A program made the translations under genes and the position numbers. DNA of 64,000 bases from Gemmatimonadaceae bacterium (GTDB lineage Bacteria; Gemmatimonadota; Gemmatimonadetes; Gemmatimonadales; Gemmatimonadaceae), in NCBI GenBank assembly GCA_025934775.1, contig JAICWO010000017.1, positions 61,324 to 125,323 of the forward strand. The letters are read 5' to 3'. The notes under the pieces are model-generated. The model ran no database searches. It saw nothing but the letters and a program-made list of their open reading frames with translations, and was not told the origin of the DNA. Shown here piece after piece: positions 32,596 through 41,781 of this stretch. Within the stretch, counting starts at the first letter, position 1. Each line of letters opens with the position of its first letter.

Positions 32596-34053
32596 GTGCG
32601 CTGGCAACTTGCGTTGGCGCTCGCGCTCGTCGCGTGTTCACGCGGCGAACGCTCCGAAATTCCGGCGACGCGCACCGCGAGCTCGGCGTCCACGCAAGGA
32701 CCCGACGCCCTCATGCTCCGTTCGCCGCGAGCTGGCGGAGTCGCGCGAGTCGTGAACTATCCGAACATCGACTCCACCGTCTGGACGGCGAGCGACGCCG
32801 CGCCGGCCCTCGATCGCGTGCTTGCGTTCGATGCCGACAACGCGCTGATCGCGGCCGTCGACGCGCGCGGCTTTCCGATGTGGCTCGATCTGCGCCTGGG
32901 CACCGTCACGCGACCGGGGCGCGCATCCGTGCGCAACCTGACGTCGATGAACGGATCGGACATTTACGGCGTGGGAACCGATGGCGCGGTCGTGCGCTAC
33001 TCACCGCCCGGCAACTGGTTGTACAAGCCACCGGTCGCCGCGCGCGCGATCTTCCCGCAGTCGAACGGCACCGTCGTGGTGCTCGCGGGCGCCGGAGAAA
33101 ATGCACGCGCGTGGCGCATGCATCCGCCCGACACGACGCGCTCTGATTCGGTCGCGCTGGGCGATGTGACCGGCGGCGTGGGCGCGCCACTCGGCGATCG
33201 CGTCTACTTCATCACGCCCAAGCACACGTTGATTGGCTTGCGTCCACGCACCATGGTGCTCGGCCGGCGCATCACGATCGAGCATCACATCGCGGCGATG
33301 GTCGCGTCGCCGAGCGGCGATCGGTTTTACGTACTGCCCGATTCCGAGAACACCATCAGCGTCGTCGATCGGTATCAGGATCGCGTGGCGGCGCACATCA
33401 TCCTGCCGGGGCACGCGCGCGATCTGCGCGTCGATCCGTTCGGACGGTATCTGCTGGTGCGGGCCGCGAAAGGCGACTCGGTGTGGGTGGTGAGCATCGG
33501 AACGGACGGAATCGTTGGAACCGTGCGGTCGCAATGGCGGCACGATCTGCCGCTCGTCGCGCAGGACGGCACGATCGCCGTGATCGACGGCGCGGATGTC
33601 GCGTTCCTCGCCGGCATCCCGTTCCACGAAGTCCGTCGCGCGCGCGGCGGCGCATCAGACTATTGGTATCCGTTCGTCTGGGACGGCTTTCGTCCGCGCG
33701 CCGCGGCGCTCGACAAGCCGGTGCAGTTCCTGTCGGATTCCGACAGCATTCGTGCAGTCGCGCCGCGCGAATCCGTGGCGACGCAAGCGCCGGTGGCGCC
33801 GGCGCCGGCGCTAGCCGATACCGCGCGCGCCGGCTTCACCGTCTCATTCGCCGCGCTGCTCGATCAATCGCGCGCGAACGACCAAGCGTCAAAGATCGTC
33901 GTGGAGGGGCGCACCGCGCGCGTCGTCACGTCGCTCAGCAACGGAATGACCGTGTATCGCGTGGTGCTCGGCCCGTACGCGACGCACGACGAAGCCGATC
34001 GCATCGGCCGCGAGTCGGGCCGCTCGTACTACGTGTACGCGGGGGCGCCGTGA
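32596..34053 (+). CDS. Propeller-like lipoprotein with C-terminal SPOR domain
   Basis: 485 residues from GTG at 32596. The lipoprotein signal 'WQLALALALVACSRG' has its Cys at the end of the hydrophobic run. The middle (about 45-370) has repeated strands like a beta-propeller ('GDRFYVLPDSENTISVVDRYQDRV', 'GRYLLVRAAKGDSVWVVSIGTDG'). The last 75 residues ('FTVSFAALLDQSRANDQASKIVVEG'... 'VYRVVLGPYATHDEADRIGR') form a SPOR domain, which binds septal peptidoglycan stripped of stem peptides. I infer septum localisation in the periplasm. It overlaps the next SPOR gene by GTGA. Confidence 0.75.
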   Translation: MRWQLALALALVACSRGERSEIPATRTASSASTQGPDALMLRSPRAGGVARVVNYPNIDSTVWTASDAAPALDRVLAFDADNALIAAVDARGFPMWLDLRLGTVTRPGRASVRNLTSMNGSDIYGVGTDGAVVRYSPPGNWLYKPPVAARAIFPQSNGTVVVLAGAGENARAWRMHPPDTTRSDSVALGDVTGGVGAPLGDRVYFITPKHTLIGLRPRTMVLGRRITIEHHIAAMVASPSGDRFYVLPDSENTISVVDRYQDRVAAHIILPGHARDLRVDPFGRYLLVRAAKGDSVWVVSIGTDGIVGTVRSQWRHDLPLVAQDGTIAVIDGADVAFLAGIPFHEVRRARGGASDYWYPFVWDGFRPRAAALDKPVQFLSDSDSIRAVAPRESVATQAPVAPAPALADTARAGFTVSFAALLDQSRANDQASKIVVEGRTARVVTSLSNGMTVYRVVLGPYATHDEADRIGRESGRSYYVYAGAP

Positions 34054-35399
34054 CCGGTCCGCGCCCGCGTCGCGGCTTCGATTGGGAAGCGGCGGGTCGC
34101 GAGATTGGAGCAACGCTCGGCGCGTTCCACGCGCTGGTCGTGATCGGTCTGGATCCCGTGGCGACGGGACGCGTCGCGATCGGGATCGGTCGCGCGCAAG
34201 CGAGCACGCGCCGGGTCGCCGTAGGCGATCTGTTCGCCGAATCGCCGCCGATTCAGGAGCTCGTGACGGGCGAAGATCCGCACGGGCTGGTCGACAGCTT
34301 CTTGTACGGCGTCTCGCTCAGCCGCATCGCGTACGAGGTGCCGGACGCCGGCCAGCTCTTCGTGATGCCAAGCGGCACTGAGCCGCCGGCGTACGACGAG
34401 ATCCTGCCGAATCCGCGGTGGGCACGGCTGACCGCCGGCTTTCGCGAGGTCGGAGCGCTGCTGGTGCTCGCGGCTCCCGCGAATGCGGAGAAGATCGAGC
34501 AGCTCGTGGAGGCGACCGACGGCGCGATCCTGGTCGGCGAGGCGGTTCCCCGCAAGCTGCCCGTCGCGCGTGTGATCGGCACCGTGCGCGAGCCGCGGCC
34601 CGAAGCGGAGGCCGTGCCGGCGATCGAGCCGCGCGCACGGCCGCGCGTGCGCCGACGCCGCATCGCCGCCGCCGCTGGGATCTTCCTCACTCTCGTGCTC
34701 GCCGCAGGCGCCGCGTGGCTCGCGTATCGGCCGCTCGCGGACTCAGCGCATCTGCTCGGCAAGAGGCAGGACACCACGGGCGGCCATCCAAAAGTTCCGG
34801 CGCCGGTGGCGCTTGCTCGCGATTCGCTGGCGGCCGCGAACGGCGAGGCTGCCGCGGCGGATTCGCAATCAGCCGTTGGCCCGATCGTGACCGTGCCCCG
34901 GCCCGCCAACCCGGCGGATTCGGCGCAAGCGGCTGCATTTGCGATCGAATTGCTAGCTGCGAATACCGAGGCAGGCGCTATTTTGAAGCTGCAAAAGGAC
35001 GGCAAGAAGCTGCCGGCGGCCACGTTCGCGCCGGTGGAGATTCAGGGAGCGCGCTGGTTCAAGGTCATGGCTGGCGCTCTTCCCACTCGCGCGGACGCGG
35101 ACACTCTGCTCGCCGGTTTGCGGCGCCGGAGGATGCTCGACTCCGCGAGTGGAGAGGTGGTGCGCTTGCCGTTCGCCTTCCTGATCGATTCCGGGGTGCC
35201 GGCGACGGCGGTTCCCGGGATGGTCGCCACGTACGTCGACCGGGGCCAGCCGGTGTACGCGCTGCGTCAAGCCAATGGATCCGCGTGGTTGCTCGCCGGA
35301 AGCTTCGAGTCTCCCGAGCAAGCCGCGCTGTACGCTGAATCGCTTCGCTCATCGGGCACCGTGCCGGTGCTCGTATATCGCAAAGGGAGATCGTTCTAG
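34050..35399 (+). CDS. Single-pass SPOR protein with ParA/BY-kinase-like domain lacking Walker A
   Basis: 449 residues from GTG at 34050 (GTGA overlap). Residues about 20-175 follow the layout of MinD/ParA and capsule BY-kinase cores: 'ALVVIGLDPVATGRVAIGIGRAQA', 'RRVAVGDLFAESPPIQELV', 'GLVDSFLYG', 'LFVMPSGTEPPAYDEILPNPRWARL', 'ATDGAILVGEAV'. The loop at 33-41 has no GKS/GKT, so the nucleotide site is probably dead. A membrane helix (about 205-227) leads to a periplasmic part with two SPOR-like units (about 328-375 and 405-449). It would tie a cytoplasmic pseudo-ATPase to septal peptidoglycan. Its TAG overlaps the smc start (TAGTG). Confidence 0.65.
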   Translation: MTGPRPRRGFDWEAAGREIGATLGAFHALVVIGLDPVATGRVAIGIGRAQASTRRVAVGDLFAESPPIQELVTGEDPHGLVDSFLYGVSLSRIAYEVPDAGQLFVMPSGTEPPAYDEILPNPRWARLTAGFREVGALLVLAAPANAEKIEQLVEATDGAILVGEAVPRKLPVARVIGTVREPRPEAEAVPAIEPRARPRVRRRRIAAAAGIFLTLVLAAGAAWLAYRPLADSAHLLGKRQDTTGGHPKVPAPVALARDSLAAANGEAAAADSQSAVGPIVTVPRPANPADSAQAAAFAIELLAANTEAGAILKLQKDGKKLPAATFAPVEIQGARWFKVMAGALPTRADADTLLAGLRRRRMLDSASGEVVRLPFAFLIDSGVPATAVPGMVATYVDRGQPVYALRQANGSAWLLAGSFESPEQAALYAESLRSSGTVPVLVYRKGRSF

Positions 35400-38300
35400 T
35401 GCGGCTGACCAAGCTCGAGCTTCAAGGCTTCAAATCGTTCGCGGACAACACCGACATGATCTTCAACGCCGGTGTGACCGCGATCGTCGGGCCGAACGGC
35501 TGCGGCAAGTCCAACGTTTCGGACGCGGTGCGCTGGGTGTTGGGCGAGCAGCGCGCGCGTCTGCTCCGCGGCGCCAAGATGGAAGAAGTCATCTTCCAGG
35601 GATCGTCGGCGCGTCGCGCGGTGAACGTCGCCGAAGTGTCGCTGCACTTCTCGAACGAGGAGGGCACGCTCCCGGTGGCGTTCCAGGAAGTCGTGATCAC
35701 CCGGCGGCTGTCGCGCTCCGGGGAAAGTGAGTATTTCCTCAATCGCGCGCCCTGCCGGCTGCGCGACATCTCCGACCTGCTGCGCGGCACCGGGCTCGGC
35801 GCCGACACGGGCGTCGTCATCGAGAGCAAGATGATCGACGCGCTGCTCTCCGATCGTCCGGACGATCGCCGCGAGCTGTTCGAGGAGGCCGCGGGCGTCG
35901 GGCTCTATCGCGACCGGCGCCGCACGACGGAACGCCGGCTCGAGGAGACCACGGTCGACCTCCAGCGCCTCGACGATCTCATCGCCGAAGTGCAGAGCCA
36001 GGTCCGCTCCCTGGCACGCCAGCGCAAACGCGCCGAGCGTCACGCGGAGCTCATGAGCCGGCGCTTCACGATCGAGATCGCCCTCGCCAAGCGCGAGATG
36101 ACGGCGTGGCACGAAGAGCTCCAGCAGCTCGACGAACGCGTTCGCACGCTGCGCGAGTCCGTACCGGCGAACGAAGAAGCGGTCGTGTTCGCCGAGCAGT
36201 CTCGCGACGCGGCGCAGGGCAACCGCGCCGCGACCGAGGCGCAGCGCACCGAGCTGCTCCGCCTCGTCTCTTCGCAGCGCGAGCACGTGCACCAGATTCG
36301 CGCCGAGATGGCCGTGGCCGAGGAACGGCAGCGCAACGCGCTCGCGCGCCGTCAGCGCGCGGAGCTCGAGGCCAACGAGGGCGAAGCGTACGGCGAGCGC
36401 ATTTCCGGCGACCGCCAACAGGCCGCCGCCGATCGCGCGCAATTAGAGGATGCTCTTTCGCAGGCTCGTGAGACGCTGAGCGTGCGCCAGCGGGAGGAGG
36501 ACGAGACGCGCCAGCGCGTCGCCGAAGCGCGCGGCGGCCTCGAGGAGGCGGAGCGCGCGCACCGCGAGCTGCAGGACCGCGCGCGCCGCATGGAGATCGA
36601 CCGCGAGCGCGCGCATCGCGAGAGCGACGAGCTCGCCCAGCGGCTCGAGCAGATCGCGACCGAGCGCGCGCAGCTTGCCGACGCGCTCGCGTCGATCATG
36701 CGCGAGCTCGAGGAGGCGGTGGTCGCCGTCGAGGCGGCACGCGTGCGCGCCTCGCACGCGGCGGAAACGCTGGACGCCGCACGCGCCGCCGACCGTGAGA
36801 CGCGCGAGCAGGAATCCGCCGCGCGCGCGGAGCTCTTTCGCGCCGACGAGGCGCACACGTCGCTCCAGGGCAAGGTCAACGCGCTCGACGCGCTCGAGCG
36901 CGAGCGCGTGGGACTCGCGCCGGCCGCGGCGCGCCTGCTCAAAGAGCGCGAACAGTTCGGCGACGGCGCGGTACTCGGCCCGTTGAGCGATTTCATAAGC
37001 GCCGGCCAGGCCTCGGCGCTGCTCGTCGAGCGCTTTCTCGGCGCAACGGTGCACGCGGTGCTGGTGCGTGACCGCGAGATCGCCGAAGCGGTGCGCGCCT
37101 GGCATGCTACCGCCAACCCCGGTCCGCTGCTGCTGCTGCCGCTCGATGCACTGTCCGACGAGCAGATTGGCGACGTGCTTCCCGACGCGCTGTCGCATCA
37201 GGTCGACGCGACCGGCACGGGGCGCACGTGGGTGCGCGCGCTGCTCGGCCATGCGCACGCGGTCGACAACGGCTCCGCCTTCGTCGATGCGCGCGGCGCC
37301 GTCTGGCTCCCGGGAAGCGCCGCGGGCCCCGGTCCGCTGCGCCGGCGCGCCGAGCTCTTCGCGCTGCGCGCGGAGCTCTCGGCCACCGAGCAGGCCAGAC
37401 AGGAAGCGATGATCGCGGCGGACACCCTGCGCGCCGCGGTGCAGGAATCCGAGCAGCGCGTCACCGAAGCCTCCGCCGCGCTCGAAGCCGCGCAGGTCGA
37501 CGGCCGCCGCGCCGCGGAGCGGCATGGCGAGTTGGAACGCCGCCGTCAACGCGCCGATCGCGAGGTGCAGGAGGCCGACGCGCTTGCCGGCCGGCTCAAC
37601 GAACGGCGCGAGCAGTTGGCCGAACAGCTCACCCGGCTCGACGCCGACACGCGCTCGCTCGCCGACGTGCTCGCGACGCGCGCGGAGGCGATGGACGGCG
37701 CGCGCGAGCAGTTGTCGGTCGCCGAGCGGGGGCACGAAGAAGCGCGCGAAGCGCGGACGCGCGCCCAGGTGGACGAAGCGCAGGCGCAGGCGCGCGTCCA
37801 GGTCGCGCACGATCGCGAGCGCCGCCTCACGGAAGAGCAGCAGTCGGCGACCGCGCGGCTCGACTCGCTCCGCGCGGAATTGACGGATCTCTCACAAGCC
37901 GATTCCGCGCTCGCGCAGCAGATGGCCGAGTGGCAGCTCGATCTCGAGACGCGCGAAGCGACGCTCGCCGACGGCGAAGAGCGCCTCCAGGCCGCCGAGT
38001 CGGCCGTGCGCACCGCGAACGAGGAGCTCGACTCGGCCGATCGCACCCTCGACGAGGCGCGGCGCGCCGCGCACACGCTCGCCGAGGAGCTGCACCACGC
38101 CGAGCTGCGGCACACGGAGCTCGGCGGCCGGCGCGCCGCGATTCGCGAGCGCCTCGAGACGGAGTGGCGGCGCCCGCTCGACGACATGCTCGCCGACGCG
38201 CAGCCCGTCGAGCTCGACGACGACGCGCTCCGCGCCGAGGCGGAATCGCTGCGGCAGGAGCTCGAGCGCCTCGGGCCCGTGAACGTGCTCGCGATCGAGG

Positions 38301-38914
38301 AGCATGAGGAAACGCTCAAGCGCGCCGAGTTCCTCACGACCCAGCGCGCCGACCTCGCCGACGCCAAGCAGCAGCTCCAGCAGGCGATCCGCGAGATCGA
38401 CAGCACCGCCAGAGAGCTCTTTCTCGCGACGTTCACGCAGGTGCGCGAGAACTTCCGCCAGATCTTCATGTCGCTGTTTGGCGGCGGCGAGTGCGATCTC
38501 CGCCTCGAGAACCCCGATGCGCCGCTCGACTGCGACATCGAGATCCACGCCTCGCCGCGCGGCAAGCGCACGCAGCGCATTCACCTGCTCTCGAGCGGCG
38601 AGCGCGCGCTCGTCGCGCTGTCGCTCCTCTTCGGCATCTTCCTCACCAAGCCGAGCCCGTTCTGCCTCCTCGACGAGGTCGACGCCCCGCTCGACGACGC
38701 GAACGTCGGCCGCTTCGTGCGCATGCTGAATCAGTTCAAGACGCGTACGCAGTTCATCGTCATCACCCACAATCCGCGCACGACGACGGAAGCCGCCGAC
38801 GCGGTGTACGGCGTGACCATGCAGGAACCGGGGGTGTCGTCGCTCGTGAGCGTCCGGATGCGCGGCGCGGCGGTCGACGAGGCGATCGCGGGCGCGGTGC
38901 CGACCACGGTATGA
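35399..38914 (+). CDS. smc: Chromosome segregation protein SMC
   Basis: 1171 residues, standard for bacterial SMC. N-terminal ATPase half with Walker A 'GPNGCGKSNVSDAVRWVLGE' (31-50) and Q-loop region; two long coiled coils rich in Glu/Arg/Ala; a hinge around 475-640 ('GDGAVLGPLSDFI'...'LVERFLGATVHAVL'); C-terminal half with the ABC signature 'LLSSGERALVALSLLFGIF' and Walker B 'FCLLDEVDAPLDDANV'. The signature reads LSSGE instead of the usual LSGGE. SMC with ScpAB compacts and separates the chromosome; scpAB are not here. The start is GTG at 35399, coupled to the SPOR gene upstream, and its TGA overlaps the next ATG. Confidence 0.95.
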   Translation: MRLTKLELQGFKSFADNTDMIFNAGVTAIVGPNGCGKSNVSDAVRWVLGEQRARLLRGAKMEEVIFQGSSARRAVNVAEVSLHFSNEEGTLPVAFQEVVITRRLSRSGESEYFLNRAPCRLRDISDLLRGTGLGADTGVVIESKMIDALLSDRPDDRRELFEEAAGVGLYRDRRRTTERRLEETTVDLQRLDDLIAEVQSQVRSLARQRKRAERHAELMSRRFTIEIALAKREMTAWHEELQQLDERVRTLRESVPANEEAVVFAEQSRDAAQGNRAATEAQRTELLRLVSSQREHVHQIRAEMAVAEERQRNALARRQRAELEANEGEAYGERISGDRQQAAADRAQLEDALSQARETLSVRQREEDETRQRVAEARGGLEEAERAHRELQDRARRMEIDRERAHRESDELAQRLEQIATERAQLADALASIMRELEEAVVAVEAARVRASHAAETLDAARAADRETREQESAARAELFRADEAHTSLQGKVNALDALERERVGLAPAAARLLKEREQFGDGAVLGPLSDFISAGQASALLVERFLGATVHAVLVRDREIAEAVRAWHATANPGPLLLLPLDALSDEQIGDVLPDALSHQVDATGTGRTWVRALLGHAHAVDNGSAFVDARGAVWLPGSAAGPGPLRRRAELFALRAELSATEQARQEAMIAADTLRAAVQESEQRVTEASAALEAAQVDGRRAAERHGELERRRQRADREVQEADALAGRLNERREQLAEQLTRLDADTRSLADVLATRAEAMDGAREQLSVAERGHEEAREARTRAQVDEAQAQARVQVAHDRERRLTEEQQSATARLDSLRAELTDLSQADSALAQQMAEWQLDLETREATLADGEERLQAAESAVRTANEELDSADRTLDEARRAAHTLAEELHHAELRHTELGGRRAAIRERLETEWRRPLDDMLADAQPVELDDDALRAEAESLRQELERLGPVNVLAIEEHEETLKRAEFLTTQRADLADAKQQLQQAIREIDSTARELFLATFTQVRENFRQIFMSLFGGGECDLRLENPDAPLDCDIEIHASPRGKRTQRIHLLSSGERALVALSLLFGIFLTKPSPFCLLDEVDAPLDDANVGRFVRMLNQFKTRTQFIVITHNPRTTTEAADAVYGVTMQEPGVSSLVSVRMRGAAVDEAIAGAVPTTV

Positions 38915-39951
38915 TGGCATGGCGCCGCCGGGCGGCGCTCGGCGGGCTGCTCGTGTGCCTCGCCGCGGGACGCGAGGCCGCGGCGCAGAGCATTCACCTC
39001 ACGTTCTCCGCGTCGACCGGCGACAGCATCTCGCCCGCGCCGGTGATGACCGTGACCGGCCTCGAGTCCCGGCCCGACCTCGGACCGTACACCGTGCAGG
39101 TGCAGCTCTCGACCGCGAGTGATTTCCACGCGCCGTTTCTCGTGCGCGCGGCGCCGACGGAGAACGGCACGTTCACGCTCGATTCGCTGCTCACCGAGCA
39201 CGAGACGGTCTATTTCCAAGCGTCGCTGCTCGACCGATTCGGCGACATCGTCGCCAACGAGGTGCAGCACCATCCCGTGCGAAGCTGGATCCGGCTCGTG
39301 AGCCCGGTCGGCGGCACGAACGACGTGATCTTCACGCGCACGCCGGCGTTCGCGTGGGATGCTCCCGCCATCACCTTTCCGCCTGGCCTCTGGACGTTCG
39401 ACGTCTCGGTGATCAACACCGGCACGGGGGCGGCCATCACCACGACGACGACCGAGTTGAGCGTCACCCTTCCGAGCCCGCTCGACGCCTGCACGTCGTA
39501 TTCGTGGAAGGTGAGCGCGCACGGCGCCAACAGCACCGGACAGGGCGTGGTCACCGTCGCGAGCCCCGGCACATTCGTGATTCAGACCGCCGACTGCCCG
39601 ACCGCAACGATCTTTTATCAGAATTTTCCAAACCCCTTCGGCGGGGCGGGCGGCCCGGCGCAAACCTGCTTCTGGTTCGACCTCGCGGAGCGCTCCAAGG
39701 TGCGCCTCGCGATCTACGACATCCGGCTGCATCATGTGCGGCAGATCATCCCGGGCGCGATCGGCGACGGCAACCTGGCGGCCGGCGCGCACGGGCGGGG
39801 GAGCAATGTCACGCAAACCGGCTGCGACCCGAGTTTCCAATGGGACGGCCGCGATGACACGGGCCGCTTCGTGCCGCCCGGCGTGTACAAGGCGATCTTC
39901 GACGCGGCCGGCGTGCACGTCGCCAAGACCATCCTCTATAAAGGGCCGTGA
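38911..39951 (+). CDS. Secreted protein with FlgD-like/C-terminal sorting-type domain
   Basis: 346 residues from the ATG at 38911 (ATGA overlap with smc). A signal peptide ends '...GREAAAQS'. Two fibronectin-like or Ig-like beta domains follow (about 25-230), then 'FYQNFPNPFGG' at about residue 235. 'NFPNPF' is the hallmark of FlgD-Ig-like C-terminal domains in many surface and secreted proteins; the end 'FQWDGRDDTGRFVPPGVYKAIF' also fits that domain. Probably on the cell surface or in the periplasm. Why it is coupled to smc is unclear, perhaps only operon read-through. Confidence 0.7.
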   Translation: MMAWRRRAALGGLLVCLAAGREAAAQSIHLTFSASTGDSISPAPVMTVTGLESRPDLGPYTVQVQLSTASDFHAPFLVRAAPTENGTFTLDSLLTEHETVYFQASLLDRFGDIVANEVQHHPVRSWIRLVSPVGGTNDVIFTRTPAFAWDAPAITFPPGLWTFDVSVINTGTGAAITTTTTELSVTLPSPLDACTSYSWKVSAHGANSTGQGVVTVASPGTFVIQTADCPTATIFYQNFPNPFGGAGGPAQTCFWFDLAERSKVRLAIYDIRLHHVRQIIPGAIGDGNLAAGAHGRGSNVTQTGCDPSFQWDGRDDTGRFVPPGVYKAIFDAAGVHVAKTILYKGP

Positions 39952-40721
39952 GCATGCGCTTCACGACGCTCGGCACGGGGACCATCTCTCTCCCGGCGCA
40001 CCGCGCGTGCGCCGGGTACCTGCTCGAGTCCGGACCGCTCCGCCTGCTCGTCGACTGCGGCACGGGCATCGCGCGGCGGCTCGCGGAGCGGGGCGCGCGC
40101 TGGCAGCAGATCACCCACGTGGCGATCACGCACTTTCACATCGATCACCACGGCGATCTGCCGAGTCTCATCTTCGCGTGGAAGTACGGCTATTTGCCCG
40201 CGCGCACCGAGCCGCTCGCGATCATCGGCCCGGTGGGCACCGCGGCGCTGCTGGAGCGGCTCGCCGCCGCATACGGCGAGTGGGTCACGGCGCCAGGGTT
40301 TCCGTTGAGCGTTCAGGAAATTCTCCCAGGCGATTCTCTCGCCCTTCCGAATGACGTGACGCTCACCTGCCTGCCGGTACCACACACCGCGGAGAGTGTG
40401 GCATATTCCATGGAGCGCGGCGCGCGGCGGATCGTTTTCACGGGTGACACCGGGCCTTCCGACGCGCTCGCGGAGTGGGCGCGCGGCTGCGACCTCCTCG
40501 TATGCGAGTGCTCGCTCCCGTCGAGCATGAGCATCAAGGAGCATCTCACCCCCGAGCAGTGCGGCGAGCTCGCGGCCGCCGCGGCGCCGAAGCACTTGGC
40601 GCTCACGCATTTCTATCCACCCGTCGAGGACGTCGACATTCGCGCCATCGTCGGCGAACGGTTTCACGGGCCCGTCACGCTCGCGAGCGACGGGTGGTAC
40701 TTCGATATCGAGGACGCGTAA
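39948..40721 (+). CDS. MBL-fold metallohydrolase (RNase Z-like group)
   Basis: 257 residues. The start is GTG at 39948 (GTGA overlap) or the ATG at 39954 ('MRFTTLGTGT'). Metal motifs: 'THFHIDHHGDLPSL' (HxHxDH), 'PHTAESVAY' (His), 'FTGDTGPSD' (Asp) and 'LTHFYPP' (His). The opening 'TTLGTGT' and the layout resemble RNase Z/ribonuclease BN-like hydrolases, but the family is broad and the exo-arm of tRNase Z is absent. Two zinc ions are expected. It is in an operon with aroF, whose ATG overlaps its TAA. Confidence 0.8.
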   Translation: MSMRFTTLGTGTISLPAHRACAGYLLESGPLRLLVDCGTGIARRLAERGARWQQITHVAITHFHIDHHGDLPSLIFAWKYGYLPARTEPLAIIGPVGTAALLERLAAAYGEWVTAPGFPLSVQEILPGDSLALPNDVTLTCLPVPHTAESVAYSMERGARRIVFTGDTGPSDALAEWARGCDLLVCECSLPSSMSIKEHLTPEQCGELAAAAAPKHLALTHFYPPVEDVDIRAIVGERFHGPVTLASDGWYFDIEDA

Positions 40722-41773
40722 TGCTGGTCGTCATGGAGAATACCGCGACCCCGGAGCAGATCGACCGGGTCGTGAAGGTCATAGAGGAGATGGGATATCA
40801 GGCGCGGCCCATGCCGGGCGAGACGCGCACGACCGTGGGCCTCGTCGGCAACGACGGGCGCGTGGACGGGTCGCGCATCGAGGCGCTGGCCGGCGTCGCC
40901 GAGGTCATTCACGTCACCAAGCCGTACAAGCAGGTCTCGCGCGAATGGAAGCAGGAGAACACGATCGTCACGATCGCGCCGGGCGTCTCGTTCGGCGGCA
41001 GTGAGATCGTCATCATCGCCGGACCGTGCTCCGTCGAATCCGAGGAGCAGATCGTCGAGGCCGCGCGCGCCGTGCGCGACGCGGGCGCCACCGCGCTCCG
41101 CGGCGGCGCATTCAAGCCGCGCAGCTCACCGTATTCCTTCCAGGGACTCGGCAAGCGCGGCCTCGAGCTGCTCGCGGTCGCGCGCCAGGAGACGGGGCTG
41201 CCGATCGTCACCGAGGCCCTCGACGACGAAGGGGCGCATCTCGTCGCCGAGTACGCCGACTGCATCCAGATCGGCGCGCGCAACATGCAGAACTACTCGC
41301 TGCTGCGCACCGTCGGCAAGATGGACAAGCCGGTGCTCCTCAAGCGCGGCATGGCGGCGACGATTACCGATTTGCTCATGAGCGCCGAGTACATTCTCGC
41401 CGAAGGCAACACGCAGGTGATCCTCTGCGAGCGCGGCATCCGCAGCTTCGACACGATGACCCGCAACCTGTTCGATCTCACCGCGATTCCGCTCGTGCAG
41501 CGCCTCTCGCATCTGCCGATGATCGCGGATCCGAGCCACGGCACCGGGCTCCGCGACAAGGTGATCCCGATGGCGCGCGCCGCCGTCGCCGCCGGCGCCG
41601 ACGGCGTGCTCGTCGAAGTGCACCCGAATCCGGAGCGGGCGCTCTCCGACGGCGGCCAATCGCTCTACCCGGATCAGTTCGCCCGGCTGGTGACCGAGCT
41701 CCGCGCGATCACCGCGGCGATCGGCCGCTCCGTGGCGCCCACACCCGGAACGGCGGCCCCCGCGCGCGGGTAG
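40721..41773 (+). CDS. aroF: 3-deoxy-7-phosphoheptulonate (DAHP) synthase, type I-beta
   Basis: 350 residues from the ATG at 40721 (TAATG overlap). An N-terminal ferredoxin-like regulatory domain ('PEQIDRVVKVIEEMGYQARPM', about 1-70) precedes the TIM barrel: 'IIAGPCSVESEEQ', 'RGGAFKPRSSPYSFQGLG', 'ADCIQIGARNMQN', 'VLLKRGM', 'ADPSHGTGLRD'. It joins PEP and erythrose 4-phosphate in the first step of the shikimate pathway. The AroF_N domain is known to carry feedback control by aromatic amino acids in this subgroup. Confidence 0.94.
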   Translation: MLVVMENTATPEQIDRVVKVIEEMGYQARPMPGETRTTVGLVGNDGRVDGSRIEALAGVAEVIHVTKPYKQVSREWKQENTIVTIAPGVSFGGSEIVIIAGPCSVESEEQIVEAARAVRDAGATALRGGAFKPRSSPYSFQGLGKRGLELLAVARQETGLPIVTEALDDEGAHLVAEYADCIQIGARNMQNYSLLRTVGKMDKPVLLKRGMAATITDLLMSAEYILAEGNTQVILCERGIRSFDTMTRNLFDLTAIPLVQRLSHLPMIADPSHGTGLRDKVIPMARAAVAAGADGVLVEVHPNPERALSDGGQSLYPDQFARLVTELRAITAAIGRSVAPTPGTAAPARG

Positions 41774-41781
41774 GATCACGC

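Noticed and set aside
39948..40721. Calling the MBL protein tRNase Z (rnz).
   Set aside because: The metal motifs fit, but the flexible exo-arm typical of tRNase Z is not visible, so only the family is given.
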